The notes beneath the pieces were generated by a model. The model saw only the letters and a program-made list of their open reading frames with translations. It had not been told where the DNA came from and ran no database searches. The position numbers and the translations under genes were made by a program. DNA of 64,000 bases from an uncultured Oscillospiraceae bacterium (GTDB lineage: Bacteria; Bacillota; Clostridia; Oscillospirales; Acutalibacteraceae): the NCBI GenBank assembly GCA_900540275.1, contig UQFO01000008.1, forward strand, positions 1 to 64,000. The letters are read 5' to 3'. Positions 1 to 8,016 of this stretch are shown piece by piece; position 1 is the stretch's first letter, and every line of letters starts with the position of its first letter.

Positions 1-426
1 AAAGCGAAGAAAACGGCAAAGCGTAAATTCACAAAGAGGACGGCAGCGGCAATCATGATTGCCATGCTGGTTATGGCGGGCTGCATTGGTTCGGCGTCGG
101 CGGCAGCACAGTCTTGGACGCACACGGTAAGCTGTGCCGCAACGGGGAGCACATCGTTTGTGTTCAATGCAGAAAAGACCGGGAATAGGACCGATACGTT
201 TAATTCATACATAACAATTTATAACGGAAAGAGTTATAGCAAGGGTGAAACAAAGGTCGTTCAAAACGGAAAAACGTATAAAAAACAGCCCTACTACTTA
301 CAGGGAAATTCCCCCTCACACCCTACAATATATTTTGATAGGGTACCGTATGGCTCTAGCGTGCATTATTACGACAATACCTACGGCGGATTCAGCTCGT
401 CTGTCGTGACTTCACAGCAGTATTAA
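1..426 (+). CDS. Small secreted protein of unknown function (5' end outside window)
   Basis: The reading frame is open from base 1, so the true start lies upstream and the ATG at 55 falls inside the signal peptide. The visible N-terminus is rich in Lys and Arg (KAKKTAKRKFTKR), followed by a hydrophobic stretch and a likely cleavage site after SASA. The mature part, about 105 residues, is rich in Ser, Thr, Tyr and Gly with few charges, which suggests a small extracellular beta-rich protein. It has two cysteines near the signal peptide end, but the segment AGC is followed by a better signal peptidase I site, so a lipoprotein is less likely. No family is recognised. An FtsX-type permease gene follows 87 bp later, so an export or immunity link is possible but unproven. 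Confidence 0.55.
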   Translation, partial: KAKKTAKRKFTKRTAAAIMIAMLVMAGCIGSASAAAQSWTHTVSCAATGSTSFVFNAEKTGNRTDTFNSYITIYNGKSYSKGETKVVQNGKTYKKQPYYLQGNSPSHPTIYFDRVPYGSSVHYYDNTYGGFSSSVVTSQQY

Positions 427-513
427 TTCAAGTTAATCCAGTGCCAGTGCTGCCTGCGCCGCCCGGAGCGTCGGGTGCCGGCGGCATATCGGCTCCTGAA
501 AAGAGGTGACAGT

Positions 514-1896
514 ATGAAGCTGCAAAACTATCAATTTCTTGCAAAAGCCAACAGAAAGCGTAATAGGCAAGGCAGGGCGGTTTTTGTTTTGCTCTTGCTT
601 TCCGTGTTTTCTCTTACGTTGATTATGAGCTTTACTGCCACGCTCAGCCATGCCCTAGACAGCTTTATAAATCAGGACCCGGCAAGGCGCCTGTATATAG
701 ATACCAGCTTTACCGAAGATGGAATGCGGGTGTTAACCCCGGAGCTACTTGGGGAAATCGAAAAGAAGGAGCATGTGCTGTCGGTCGATATGGAAGACGG
801 GATGGATTACGAATTTTTTAAAATCAACAAGGTTTCAGACGATAACGGGGACTGTACCGATATGCTGCCCGTACCGCCTGAGGACGCGTCAATAGAAACA
901 TGGGCGCTCTATAAAACGCAGAAAATAGACGTCGTCGCGGGCAGGCGGCTCGACGAAAGCCCTGTTTTCTCCTGCATCGTCCCGGATTCCTTCTGCCCTG
1001 TTGATGATTATGACACACAGGGAGGCAAGAAGGACGGTTATATGCAAAACGGCTTGGACTACCTGGGAAAGACGCTTACGGTAAAGGCATGGGGAGATTC
1101 CTTTGATATCCTGGACTATAAAAACAGCGGCGGCGTTTACATGACGCAGTGGGATTCCCTCCCGGCGCTGGAATACAAATTCAGGGTGGTAGGCGTGTAC
1201 CATGCCTCCTATGAAGGCGGCGGAAATCCGAGAACCGTTTATGTTTCGAACGAGACGGCGAACCAAATCGAGCGGATGGCGGTTGACGCCACTAAGAGTG
1301 AAATATATATCGAGGAATATTACGATGCGCTCAAACGGACGGATTTGCACAGCTTTACCGTGTTGGTGGATAGGGCGGAAAACGTCGAAAAAGTTCGCGA
1401 GCAGCTAGAGGATATGAAAATCAGCGTATCCACATCTACAGAACATTTTGTTCCCGATGACGTGGGGCTGTTTGCAAACGTGTTTATCGCGGCGGGCAAC
1501 TTCTTTACCGTTGCTGTATTACTGCTTACAGTCATTAACCTGTTCCTGTCTACCTCGAACAGCCTGCTCGGGCGGAAGGCGGAAATTGGGCTGCTCAAAG
1601 CTATCGGCTACAAAAACCGGCAGGTTTTCTGGTGCCTTTATCTGGAGCAGGCGGCGCTCGGTCTGCGCGCGTTCGTAATCGGGGGAGGAATTTCGGCGCT
1701 TGCTGTGTTTGTGATTAACCTAATCAACGCAAACGGGGCGTTCGTCAACCGGATATACGTGGTAAGCTGGTGGGATTTCCTTGCCTTGTGCGCGGCGGCG
1801 CTGCTGCTGACGATTATTGTGCCGCTGCTTTGCGAGCTTACGCTTTTACACAGCATGATGAAAATTTCACCCCGCCAGGCCATGGCGGCACAGTAA
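514..1896 (+). CDS. FtsX/MacB-type ABC transporter permease
   Basis: Predicted 460-residue membrane protein. One membrane helix lies near residues 22-44, followed by a large extracytoplasmic domain to about residue 320 and three helices near 328-352, 377-400 and 420-445. This is the standard single-module FtsX/MacB permease layout. The C-terminal part has the family-like segment GRKAEIGLLKAIGYKNRQVF. The start at 514 is chosen because AAAAGAGGTGAC lies just upstream; an in-frame ATG at 475 would place that site inside the gene. Such permeases need an ABC ATPase, and none is adjacent downstream, so it must lie upstream of the window or elsewhere. A strong terminator follows directly. The substrate is unknown; peptide, lipid or bacteriocin export or sensing are typical of the family. 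Confidence 0.85.
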   Translation: MKLQNYQFLAKANRKRNRQGRAVFVLLLLSVFSLTLIMSFTATLSHALDSFINQDPARRLYIDTSFTEDGMRVLTPELLGEIEKKEHVLSVDMEDGMDYEFFKINKVSDDNGDCTDMLPVPPEDASIETWALYKTQKIDVVAGRRLDESPVFSCIVPDSFCPVDDYDTQGGKKDGYMQNGLDYLGKTLTVKAWGDSFDILDYKNSGGVYMTQWDSLPALEYKFRVVGVYHASYEGGGNPRTVYVSNETANQIERMAVDATKSEIYIEEYYDALKRTDLHSFTVLVDRAENVEKVREQLEDMKISVSTSTEHFVPDDVGLFANVFIAAGNFFTVAVLLLTVINLFLSTSNSLLGRKAEIGLLKAIGYKNRQVFWCLYLEQAALGLRAFVIGGGISALAVFVINLINANGAFVNRIYVVSWWDFLALCAAALLLTIIVPLLCELTLLHSMMKISPRQAMAAQ

Positions 1897-1904
1897 AATA
1901 TAAA

Positions 1905-1945
1905 ACAGAAGGGGCGGCCGTTTTAGCGGCCGCCCCTTCTGTTAA
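1905..1945 (+). terminator. Strong intrinsic terminator after the permease gene
   Basis: A perfect 16-bp stem (1905-1920 with 1927-1942) and a TTTTAG loop lie nine bases after the permease stop codon. The downstream U tract is short (GTTAAAA), but the stem is long and GC-rich. The reverse strand could also use it to end the Crp-family transcript. Confidence 0.75.
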
Positions 1946-2122
1946 AAGGTAGGCAGGTTCCATTACAATATGTATGGAGGGGGTTGGAGAAATATGCCTG
2001 CGGTCCGCAGGCGGAATTTTGGCACAGCTTAATTATACCAATATGGTTTTATAATTGCAAGATAAATTTCAATATTTAACAAATATAATAATTTATTAAA
2101 CGAATTGAAGAATTTAAGCTGT

Positions 2123-2791
2123 TTATTCAAAATCAGCAATTTCAGCGAGCGCATCCATGTCTTTGAGCAATATGCTGCGGTAGGCTGTTTTAATTATGCC
2201 TTTACGGGCAAAGCCGTTCAATATTTTGCTGACCGTTACGCGCGAAACGCCCACGCTGCTGCCGATTTCTTCATGAGTCAAATCGACCGCGGCGCTGCCG
2301 TCGGGACGCATGGTTTTGGCCTGGAGCAGAAGCCGCGCAATGCGGCAGTCCGCCTGCAAAAATGTAATGCTCGTCACCTGGGCGGAGAGCATCCGGATAG
2401 AGCGCGCCTGAAGGTTCAGAAGCTGCATGGCAAGCCCCGGTGTTTCGCGGAACTTTGCAAGCAGGCGGTTTCTGTCGATTGCGATAATAATGCTCCTTTG
2501 CAGTGCCTTTGCGGAGGATACGCGCGGCATCTCGTCAAAAAAAGCGGCCTCGCCCAAGATAGCCCCGGCGCCCACGACGGTAAGCGTTTTCTCCATCCCG
2601 TCCGGGGAGCTGAAGAAAATCTTGGCCTGCCCTTCCTTTAAATAGTAAAAGCAGCCGGCCATTTCACCCTGCGTATAAATCATTTGGTCTTTGACGTAAA
2701 GCCTGCCGGTCTGCATACCTTCAAATACGCCGCGTATCCCGACCGGCAAATCAGCGTAGTTGTTCCCATAATAAGCCATTGTGCGTTCCAT
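2123..2791 (-). CDS. Crp/Fnr family transcriptional regulator
   Basis: 222 residues. An N-terminal cyclic-nucleotide-type effector domain (about 20-125) contains FYYLKEGQAKIFFSSPDG and GAILGEAAFFDEMPR. A C-terminal winged helix (about 150-215) contains the recognition segment GSSVGVSRVTVSKILNGF. The usual Fnr iron-sulphur cysteine cluster is not seen, so direct oxygen sensing is unlikely; the ligand is unknown. The gene is divergent from leuC, which makes local regulation possible but not shown. Start at 2791 follows a weak GGTTGGGG site; an ATG four codons later is an alternative. The minus-strand promoter reads TTGATA, 18 bp, TACAAT at 2832-2861. Confidence 0.9.
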   Translation of the reverse strand: MERTMAYYGNNYADLPVGIRGVFEGMQTGRLYVKDQMIYTQGEMAGCFYYLKEGQAKIFFSSPDGMEKTLTVVGAGAILGEAAFFDEMPRVSSAKALQRSIIIAIDRNRLLAKFRETPGLAMQLLNLQARSIRMLSAQVTSITFLQADCRIARLLLQAKTMRPDGSAAVDLTHEEIGSSVGVSRVTVSKILNGFARKGIIKTAYRSILLKDMDALAEIADFE

Positions 2792-2831
2792 AAAACCCCA
2801 ACCTTATCGTATGATTTGCGATTTCCTTTAG

Positions 2832-2861
2832 ATTGTAGCATAGTTTACATTCTTTTATCAA
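2832..2861 (-). promoter_or_regulatory. Promoter of the Crp-family gene
   Basis: On the minus strand TTGATA (2856-2861) and TACAAT (2832-2837) are 18 bp apart. An inverted repeat TGTA...TACA overlaps the -10 element, and TTATC...GATAA lies between this promoter and leuC. Either could be the regulator's own site. A GATAAT at 2871-2876 is the likely -10 of leuC. Confidence 0.5.
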
Positions 2862-2909
2862 GGGCTGTGAGATAATACCCCTGCAATCAATATTCAGGAG
2901 GTTATCTTT

Positions 2910-4169
2910 ATGGGTATGACAATGTCACAGAAAATTCTGGCGGCGCATGCCGGTCTGCCGCAGGTCAAAGCAGGGCAGCTCATCGAGGCAAAGCTCGACA
3001 TGGTGCTCGGCAATGACGTCACGTCCCCCGTTGCAATCAATGTGTTCAACGACAGCAGCGCGAAGGGCGTGTTTGACAATACAAAAATCGCAATGGTTAT
3101 GGACCATTTTACCCCGAACAAGGATATAAAAGCGGCGCAGCAATGTCTTCAGGTGCGGCAGTTTGCCGACAAATACGATATCAAAAACTACTATGACGTA
3201 GGTGAAATGGGCATTGAGCACGCGCTGCTGCCCGAAAAAGGGCTTGTCGGCCCAGGCAGTCTTTGCATCGGCGCCGATTCCCATACATGCACGTACGGCG
3301 CGCTTGGCGCGTTTTCCACAGGCGTGGGCTCCACCGATATGGCGGCGGCCATGATCAGCGGTAAGGCGTGGTTTAAGGTACCCTCCGCCATCCAGTTCGT
3401 TTTGAAGAACAAGCCCGCCCCCTATGTGAGCGGCAAGGACGTTATTTTACATATCATCGGTATGATAGGCGTGGACGGCGCGCTTTACAAGTCGATGGAA
3501 TTTACGGGAGACGGGCTCAATTACCTCAACATTGACGACCGCCTTTGCATTGCAAACATGGCAATCGAAGCGGGCGCGAAGAATGGCATCTTCCCGGTGG
3601 ACGAAATAACGCGCGCCTATACGGACGGCCGGTTCCAGGGAACGCCCGTCGAGTATGCGGCGGATGAGGACGCGCAGTACGACGCGGTGTATGAAATCGA
3701 CCTGTCCGCTTTACGCCCGACGGTCGCTTTTCCGCATCTTCCCGAAAACACCAAAACGATTGATGACGTCGGCGAGGTGAAAATTGACCAGGTGGTTATC
3801 GGTTCCTGTACCAACGGCAGGATGACCGACCTGAGAATCGCGGCTGAAATATTAAAGGACAAAAAGCTCGCCAAGGGCGTGCGCTGCATTATCTTCCCGG
3901 GTACGCAGAATATTTGGCTCCAGGCCATGCACGAGGGGCTGTTCGATATTTTTGTCAAGGCGGGAGCGGTCGTTTCCACACCGACCTGCGGACCATGCCT
4001 GGGCGGACATATGGGTATCCTCGCGCAGGGCGAGCGTGCCGTATCGACCACAAACCGGAACTTTGTAGGCAGGATGGGCCATGTGGATTCCGAGGTCTAC
4101 CTTGCAAGCCCGGCTGTGGCGGCGGCAAGCGCTGTCACCGGCTATATTACTGACCCGGCGAAGGTTTGA
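2910..4169 (+). CDS. leuC: 3-isopropylmalate dehydratase large subunit
   Basis: 419 residues, the usual length of the short LeuC/HacA-type branch of the aconitase superfamily. It isomerises 2-isopropylmalate to 3-isopropylmalate in leucine synthesis, together with LeuD. The [4Fe-4S] cluster ligands are visible as Cys300 (GSCTNGRMTD), Cys360 and Cys363 (TPTCGPCLGGH). DHFTPNKD near residue 65 and GADSHTCTYGALG near 121 are family signatures. The start follows AGGAGGTTATCTTT. leuD follows after 28 bp, so the two subunits are co-transcribed. leuA and leuB are not in the window. Confidence 0.97.
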   Translation: MGMTMSQKILAAHAGLPQVKAGQLIEAKLDMVLGNDVTSPVAINVFNDSSAKGVFDNTKIAMVMDHFTPNKDIKAAQQCLQVRQFADKYDIKNYYDVGEMGIEHALLPEKGLVGPGSLCIGADSHTCTYGALGAFSTGVGSTDMAAAMISGKAWFKVPSAIQFVLKNKPAPYVSGKDVILHIIGMIGVDGALYKSMEFTGDGLNYLNIDDRLCIANMAIEAGAKNGIFPVDEITRAYTDGRFQGTPVEYAADEDAQYDAVYEIDLSALRPTVAFPHLPENTKTIDDVGEVKIDQVVIGSCTNGRMTDLRIAAEILKDKKLAKGVRCIIFPGTQNIWLQAMHEGLFDIFVKAGAVVSTPTCGPCLGGHMGILAQGERAVSTTNRNFVGRMGHVDSEVYLASPAVAAASAVTGYITDPAKV

Positions 4170-4197
4170 CCTGCTTATATAGAAAGGAAGGATTTAC

Positions 4198-4680
4198 ATG
4201 AACGCACACGGTACAGTACATAAATACGGCGATAACGTCGATACGGACGTTATTATCCCGGCGAGATACCTGAATACATCCTCTCACAGGGAGCTTGCTT
4301 CCCACTGCATGGAGGATATTGACAAGGGATTTGTAAATAAGGTAAGCGCCGGCGACATTATGGTCGCCGAGAAGAATTTTGGCTGCGGTTCCTCCAGGGA
4401 GCACGCGCCGATTGCCATCAAGGCGTCGGGTATTTCCTGTGTTATCGCTTCCACCTTTGCCCGCATTTTTTACCGCAACTCCATCAACATCGGCTTGCCG
4501 ATACTCGAATGCGACGAGGCCGCGAGGGAAATTAAGGACGGGGATACCGTAAACGTCGATTTTAACACAGGCGTTATCACCGACGAGACGACAGGGAAAA
4601 CCTATCAGGCCGAGCCGTTTCCGGAGTTTATCCAGAATATCATCCAAAAGGGCGGGCTGATTAACGCAATTACGAAATAA
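4198..4680 (+). CDS. leuD: 3-isopropylmalate dehydratase small subunit
   Basis: 160 residues, the swivel-domain partner of LeuC. The N-terminal signature YGDNVDTDVIIPARYL and the active-site loop GCGSSREHAPIAIK near residue 62 identify it. A ribosome site AGAAAGGAAGG lies upstream, and the gene sits 28 bp after leuC as its operon partner. A strong terminator follows the stop codon, so the leucine transcript probably ends here as a two-gene unit. The closely related homoaconitase and methylcitrate paralogs cannot be fully excluded from sequence alone, but leucine synthesis is most likely. Confidence 0.96.
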   Translation: MNAHGTVHKYGDNVDTDVIIPARYLNTSSHRELASHCMEDIDKGFVNKVSAGDIMVAEKNFGCGSSREHAPIAIKASGISCVIASTFARIFYRNSINIGLPILECDEAAREIKDGDTVNVDFNTGVITDETTGKTYQAEPFPEFIQNIIQKGGLINAITK

Positions 4681-4696
4681 AGAAACCAAAGCTTTT

Positions 4697-4729
4697 CCGC
4701 GCGCTCCTGTTGGGCGCGCGGTTGTTTTT
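4697..4729 (+). terminator. Terminator of leuCD
   Basis: An 8-bp GC stem CCGCGCGC/GCGCGCGG (4697-4704 with 4714-4721) is followed by TTGTTTTTAT. Confidence 0.8.
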
Positions 4730-4857
4730 ATACAAAAGCGGGGCAAGATATTTGTGCAGTTTTTCGACATATATTTCTTTTAAAAATTTTTTTGCCTGTT
4801 ATAATAAATATGCAGGAGAAAAAACAAAACCAGACTGCGGGAAAGGCGTTGGCCGTC

Positions 4858-5208
4858 ATGGAAGAAAAAACAATACATTGTAAGAAGTGTTCCGCTGAGA
4901 ACCTGCCCGGCACAAATTATTGCCAGGGCTGTGGGGAAAAACTCCCGAAAAAAAGGGATTTGAAAACGCTTTTAGACAGCCTTGATTTAAAGGATATTGC
5001 CGGTGCGGGCGCGAAAGGCGTTTCAGCCGCTCCGATGGCGGGTCGTGTTGTGGAGGACCAGGCGAGGGCATTGGGTGCCGGTGCGGGCAAAAGCGGCCGC
5101 ACGGCCAAAGTGGTTCCAAAAAGCGACGGCACGTGGTTTTGCCCGGACTGCGGCGAGCACAACAGGAAGAGTGCGAGAACCTGCTTAGGCTGCGGCAGAA
5201 TTTTATAA
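4858..5208 (+). CDS. Double zinc-ribbon protein of unknown function
   Basis: About 116 residues with two four-cysteine zinc ribbons: CKKCSAENLPGTNYCQGCG near the N-terminus and CPDCGEHNRKSARTCLGCG at the C-terminus. They are joined by an Ala/Gly-rich flexible linker, with no membrane segment. The start is uncertain. A TATAAT box at 4800-4805 would place transcription start near 4811, favouring ATG 4858, which has GGGAAAGG upstream; an in-frame ATG lies at 4810. Such small zinc-ribbon proteins are common in Clostridia and probably mediate protein or nucleic-acid contacts. No specific role can be assigned. A hairpin terminator follows at 5273. Confidence 0.7.
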   Translation: MEEKTIHCKKCSAENLPGTNYCQGCGEKLPKKRDLKTLLDSLDLKDIAGAGAKGVSAAPMAGRVVEDQARALGAGAGKSGRTAKVVPKSDGTWFCPDCGEHNRKSARTCLGCGRIL

Positions 5209-5272
5209 AATAAGAAATATCAGCTTGTTTTCGTTTGATAAGAAAATATTTTGATACCTTTCGGCAAATAAT

Positions 5273-5306
5273 AGGGACGTCGCAGGCTTGCGGCGCCTCT
5301 TTTTTC
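5273..5306 (+). terminator. Terminator after the zinc-ribbon gene
   Basis: The stem GTCGCA/TGCGGC with a GGCT loop, extended with some mismatches, is followed by CTCTTTTTT. Confidence 0.6.
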
Positions 5307-5377
5307 ATGCGTATGGTGCGCGTACAAAAATCGTTCAATATTTTTGTATAGTTTGAGAGAGTGGAAACACAATATAT

Positions 5378-5391
5378 AGGAAACGATTACA
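5378..5391 (+). promoter_or_regulatory. cre/LacI-type operator upstream of the sugar ABC operon
   Basis: AGGAAACGATTACA differs at one position from the Gram-positive cre pattern TGNAANCGNWWNCA. A related half-matching site sharing AACGATT in reverse lies at 5451-5460, just upstream of the -35 box. A perfect match to the pattern precedes the amylase gene at 59006-59019. CcpA or a MalR-like LacI-family protein is the probable ligand. Confidence 0.55.
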
Positions 5392-5471
5392 AAAAACACA
5401 AGATGTTGTGGTGAAAAAATTTCATTGTTATTTTATTACAATATTGTCAGCAATCGTTACAGAAAAAACTG

Positions 5472-5500
5472 TTGCAAATGAAGCTCCAAAATGTTAATAT
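5472..5500 (+). promoter_or_regulatory. Promoter and long leader of the sugar ABC operon
   Basis: TTGCAA (5472-5477), 17 bp, then TAATAT (5495-5500) with an extended TG at 5492-5493. Transcription would start near 5507, leaving about 135 bases of leader. The leader holds a perfect 7-bp hairpin AAGCCGA/TCGGCTT (5574-5580 with 5585-5591), about 50 bases before the lipoprotein start. The rest of the 5209-5640 gap is AT-rich and shows no gene. Confidence 0.6.
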
Positions 5501-5640
5501 AACTCATGAAGACAAGCGTTCATGGAAAAATTTGTAAAAAACTTACAAAAAACTTGTCGCAACATTGCTTATTAAGCCGAAGCCTCGGCTTTATAGGGGA
5601 AAAACCAAATAAAATTTTAAGACAAGAAGGAGAAATTCAC

Positions 5641-7044
5641 ATGCGCAAGGTTACAAGAATTTTGGCAGTGCTTATGGTTCTCTGCATGGCGGTTACAATC
5701 TTTGCGGGTTGTAACAACAACACCAGCAGTACGGCCAGCGGCAACTCCTCGGCGGGCGGCAGCGACGTCAAGGAAATCTATTTCTTAAACTTTAAGCCCG
5801 AGATTTCTGAGAAATACGACGCTATCGCAAAAGAGTATGAGAAAGAAAAGGGCGTCAAGGTTAAGGTAGTTACTGCGGCTTCCGGCGAGTACGAGAAGAC
5901 CCTGACCTCCGAAATCGCAAAATCCAACCCGCCCACAATCTTCCAGATTAACGGCCCCGTCGGCTACCAGAACTGGAAAGACTACAGCGCGAACCTTAAG
6001 GATACCGAGCTTTACAAGATGCTCACCGAAGAGAACAAGGGCCTTGCTGTAACAGACGGCGACGGCGTTTATGGTATTCCGTACGCAATTGAAGGCTACG
6101 GCATCATCTACAACAACGCAATCATGGATAAGTACTTTGCTTCCAAGAATAAGGGCACAGACTTTACATCGGTTGACGAAATCACAAACTTCGCGGCGCT
6201 GCAGGCTGTTGTCGAAGACATGACCAAGCTCAAGGACGAGCTCGGAATCAAGGGCGTATTCGGCAGCACCTCCATGTCTGAAGGCAACCAGTGGAGATGG
6301 CAGACCCACCTTGCAAACATTCCGCTGTACTATGAGTTCAAGGAAGACAAGAACTACGACAACCCGATTCTTGCCGGCCTGAATTCAAAGGAAATCACCT
6401 TTAAGTACAACAAGGAGTACCAGAACATTTTTGACCTTTACATCAATAACTCCGTTACGGACAAAAACCTTCTGTCCTCCAAGACGGTTGACGATTCCAT
6501 GAACGAGTTTGCTCTCGGCCAGTGCGCCATGATTCAGAACGGCAACTGGGGCTGGAATACGGTCAAGGCGACAAAGGGCAACGTAGCAAAAGCCGAAGAC
6601 GTCAAGTTCCTCCCAATCTACACAGGCATGAAGGGCGAAGAGACGCAGGGTATCTGCATCGGCACAGAAAACTATTTTGCAATCAACAGCCAGGTTGACG
6701 AAGCGACACAGAAGGCTTCCATCGACTTCCTCGTATGGCTCTTCTCGAGCGACTACGGTAAGAAGACCGTAACAAACGACCTCGGCTTCATCACTCCGTT
6801 CAACACCTTTACAGAGGCTGACCAGCCGGACGATCCGCTGGCTAAGGAAGTCATTGCCTGGAAGGCTAAGGAAAGCGGCGACATCCACAACCTCGAGTGG
6901 CTCTTTACGGCATTCCCGAGCGAGCAGTTCAAGAACGATATGGGCGCTGCCCTTCTCGAGTATGTCCAGGGCCAGAAGGACTGGGAAGGCGTAACACAGG
7001 TAGTTATCGACTCCTGGGCTGCTGAAAAGGCGGCAACCGCCTGA
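5641..7044 (+). CDS. Sugar ABC transporter substrate-binding lipoprotein (CUT1 family)
   Basis: 467 residues. The N-terminus MRKVTRILAVLMVLCM leads to a lipobox ending IFAGC with Cys24, then a Ser/Gly/Asn-rich spacer, so the protein is anchored to the outer face of the membrane. The body resembles family-1 extracellular solute-binding proteins (MalE/MsmE type), for example the segment FALGQCAMIQNGNWGW that occurs in many oligosaccharide binders. The start at 5641 is set by AAGGAGAAATTC; the in-frame ATG at 5506 lacks such a site and would hide the signal peptide. Two permease genes follow after a hairpin. Maltodextrin is the best guess for the ligand, given the shared operator with the amylase gene. 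Confidence 0.93.
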   Translation: MRKVTRILAVLMVLCMAVTIFAGCNNNTSSTASGNSSAGGSDVKEIYFLNFKPEISEKYDAIAKEYEKEKGVKVKVVTAASGEYEKTLTSEIAKSNPPTIFQINGPVGYQNWKDYSANLKDTELYKMLTEENKGLAVTDGDGVYGIPYAIEGYGIIYNNAIMDKYFASKNKGTDFTSVDEITNFAALQAVVEDMTKLKDELGIKGVFGSTSMSEGNQWRWQTHLANIPLYYEFKEDKNYDNPILAGLNSKEITFKYNKEYQNIFDLYINNSVTDKNLLSSKTVDDSMNEFALGQCAMIQNGNWGWNTVKATKGNVAKAEDVKFLPIYTGMKGEETQGICIGTENYFAINSQVDEATQKASIDFLVWLFSSDYGKKTVTNDLGFITPFNTFTEADQPDDPLAKEVIAWKAKESGDIHNLEWLFTAFPSEQFKNDMGAALLEYVQGQKDWEGVTQVVIDSWAAEKAATA

Positions 7045-7100
7045 TTATAGTTCTGAATATTAGGATAATCCTGACTTAGAAACTGAAAATGTACGTTTGG

Positions 7101-7130
7101 TCCACCCCGTGCCTTCGGGTACGGGGTGGA
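7101..7130 (+). other. Intercistronic hairpin with UUCG loop
   Basis: A 13-bp stem (7101-7113 with 7118-7130, one G-U pair) is closed by the very stable TTCG tetraloop, between the binding-protein and first permease genes. No U tract follows directly. Such elements often give more binding protein than permease by partial termination or by protecting the upstream RNA end. Confidence 0.75.
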
Positions 7131-7173
7131 TTGGGTAAAATAGCTTTTTTTAATAACAAAAAAGGAGGATTGT

Positions 7174-8016
7174 ATGCAAAAAACGATAAAAAAGTGGTTT
7201 CCTGTCTTTGCGCTCCCCACAGTGCTTGCGTTTTTGGTTGCGTTTATTATCCCGTTTATCATGGGTATTTATCTTTCGTTTACCAAATTTACCACTGTGA
7301 CCAACGCAAAGTGGGTCGGAATCGACAACTACATCAAGGCCTTTTCCAACCCTGATTTTGTCAATGCGCTTTGGTTTACGGTCAAGTTTACCGTGATTTC
7401 CGTCATCACCATCAATGTGCTGGCTTTCCTTTTGGCTTTGTTATTAACAAAGGCTATAAAGGGAACAAACCTGTTCAGGACGACCTTCTTTATGCCGAAC
7501 CTCATCGGCGGCATCGTCCTGGGTTATATCTGGCTGATGATTATCAACGGTATCCTTTACTACTCCAACGCGACCATCACGACAGACCCCGCCTATGGCT
7601 TCTGGGGCCTCGTCATCCTTATGAACTGGCAGCTTGTCGGTTATATGATGATTATTTATATCGCGGGCATACAAAACGTTTCGCCTGACCTTTTGGAGGC
7701 CGCCGATATCGACGGCGCGAACAGCTTCCAGAAGCTCTTTAAAATCACCATACCGCAGGTTATGCCATCCATTACGATTTGTACGTTCTTAACGCTCACC
7801 AACTCATTTAAGCTGTATGACCAGAACCTGGCGCTTACAGCGGGCGCCCCGGGCAAAAAGACGCAGATGCTTGCGCTCGATATTGTCAACACCTTCTACG
7901 GAAGGCCGGGATGGCAGGGCGTGGGACAAGCCAAGGCTGTTATTTTCTTTGTCATCGTCGCGGCCATTGCGCTGACCCAGCTTTACCTGACCAGGCGTAA
8001 GGAGGTGGAAAGCTGA
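7174..8016 (+). CDS. Sugar ABC transporter permease (MalF/UgpA type)
   Basis: 280 residues with six predicted membrane helices, the first near residues 10-34. The cytoplasmic EAA loop that docks the ATPase reads EAADIDGANSFQKLFKITIP near residue 172. The strong ribosome site AAAGGAGGATTGT precedes the ATG. The stop codon overlaps the next permease start by one base (TGATG), so translation is coupled. No ATPase gene is present; many Firmicutes CUT1 systems share one MsmX-type ATPase encoded elsewhere, and that is probably the case here. Confidence 0.95.
   Translation: MQKTIKKWFPVFALPTVLAFLVAFIIPFIMGIYLSFTKFTTVTNAKWVGIDNYIKAFSNPDFVNALWFTVKFTVISVITINVLAFLLALLLTKAIKGTNLFRTTFFMPNLIGGIVLGYIWLMIINGILYYSNATITTDPAYGFWGLVILMNWQLVGYMMIIYIAGIQNVSPDLLEAADIDGANSFQKLFKITIPQVMPSITICTFLTLTNSFKLYDQNLALTAGAPGKKTQMLALDIVNTFYGRPGWQGVGQAKAVIFFVIVAAIALTQLYLTRRKEVES

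Noticed and set aside
5506..5640. Upstream ATG extending the binding-protein gene
   Set aside because: The extension holds no signal peptide or ribosome site; the lipobox fits only a start at 5641.
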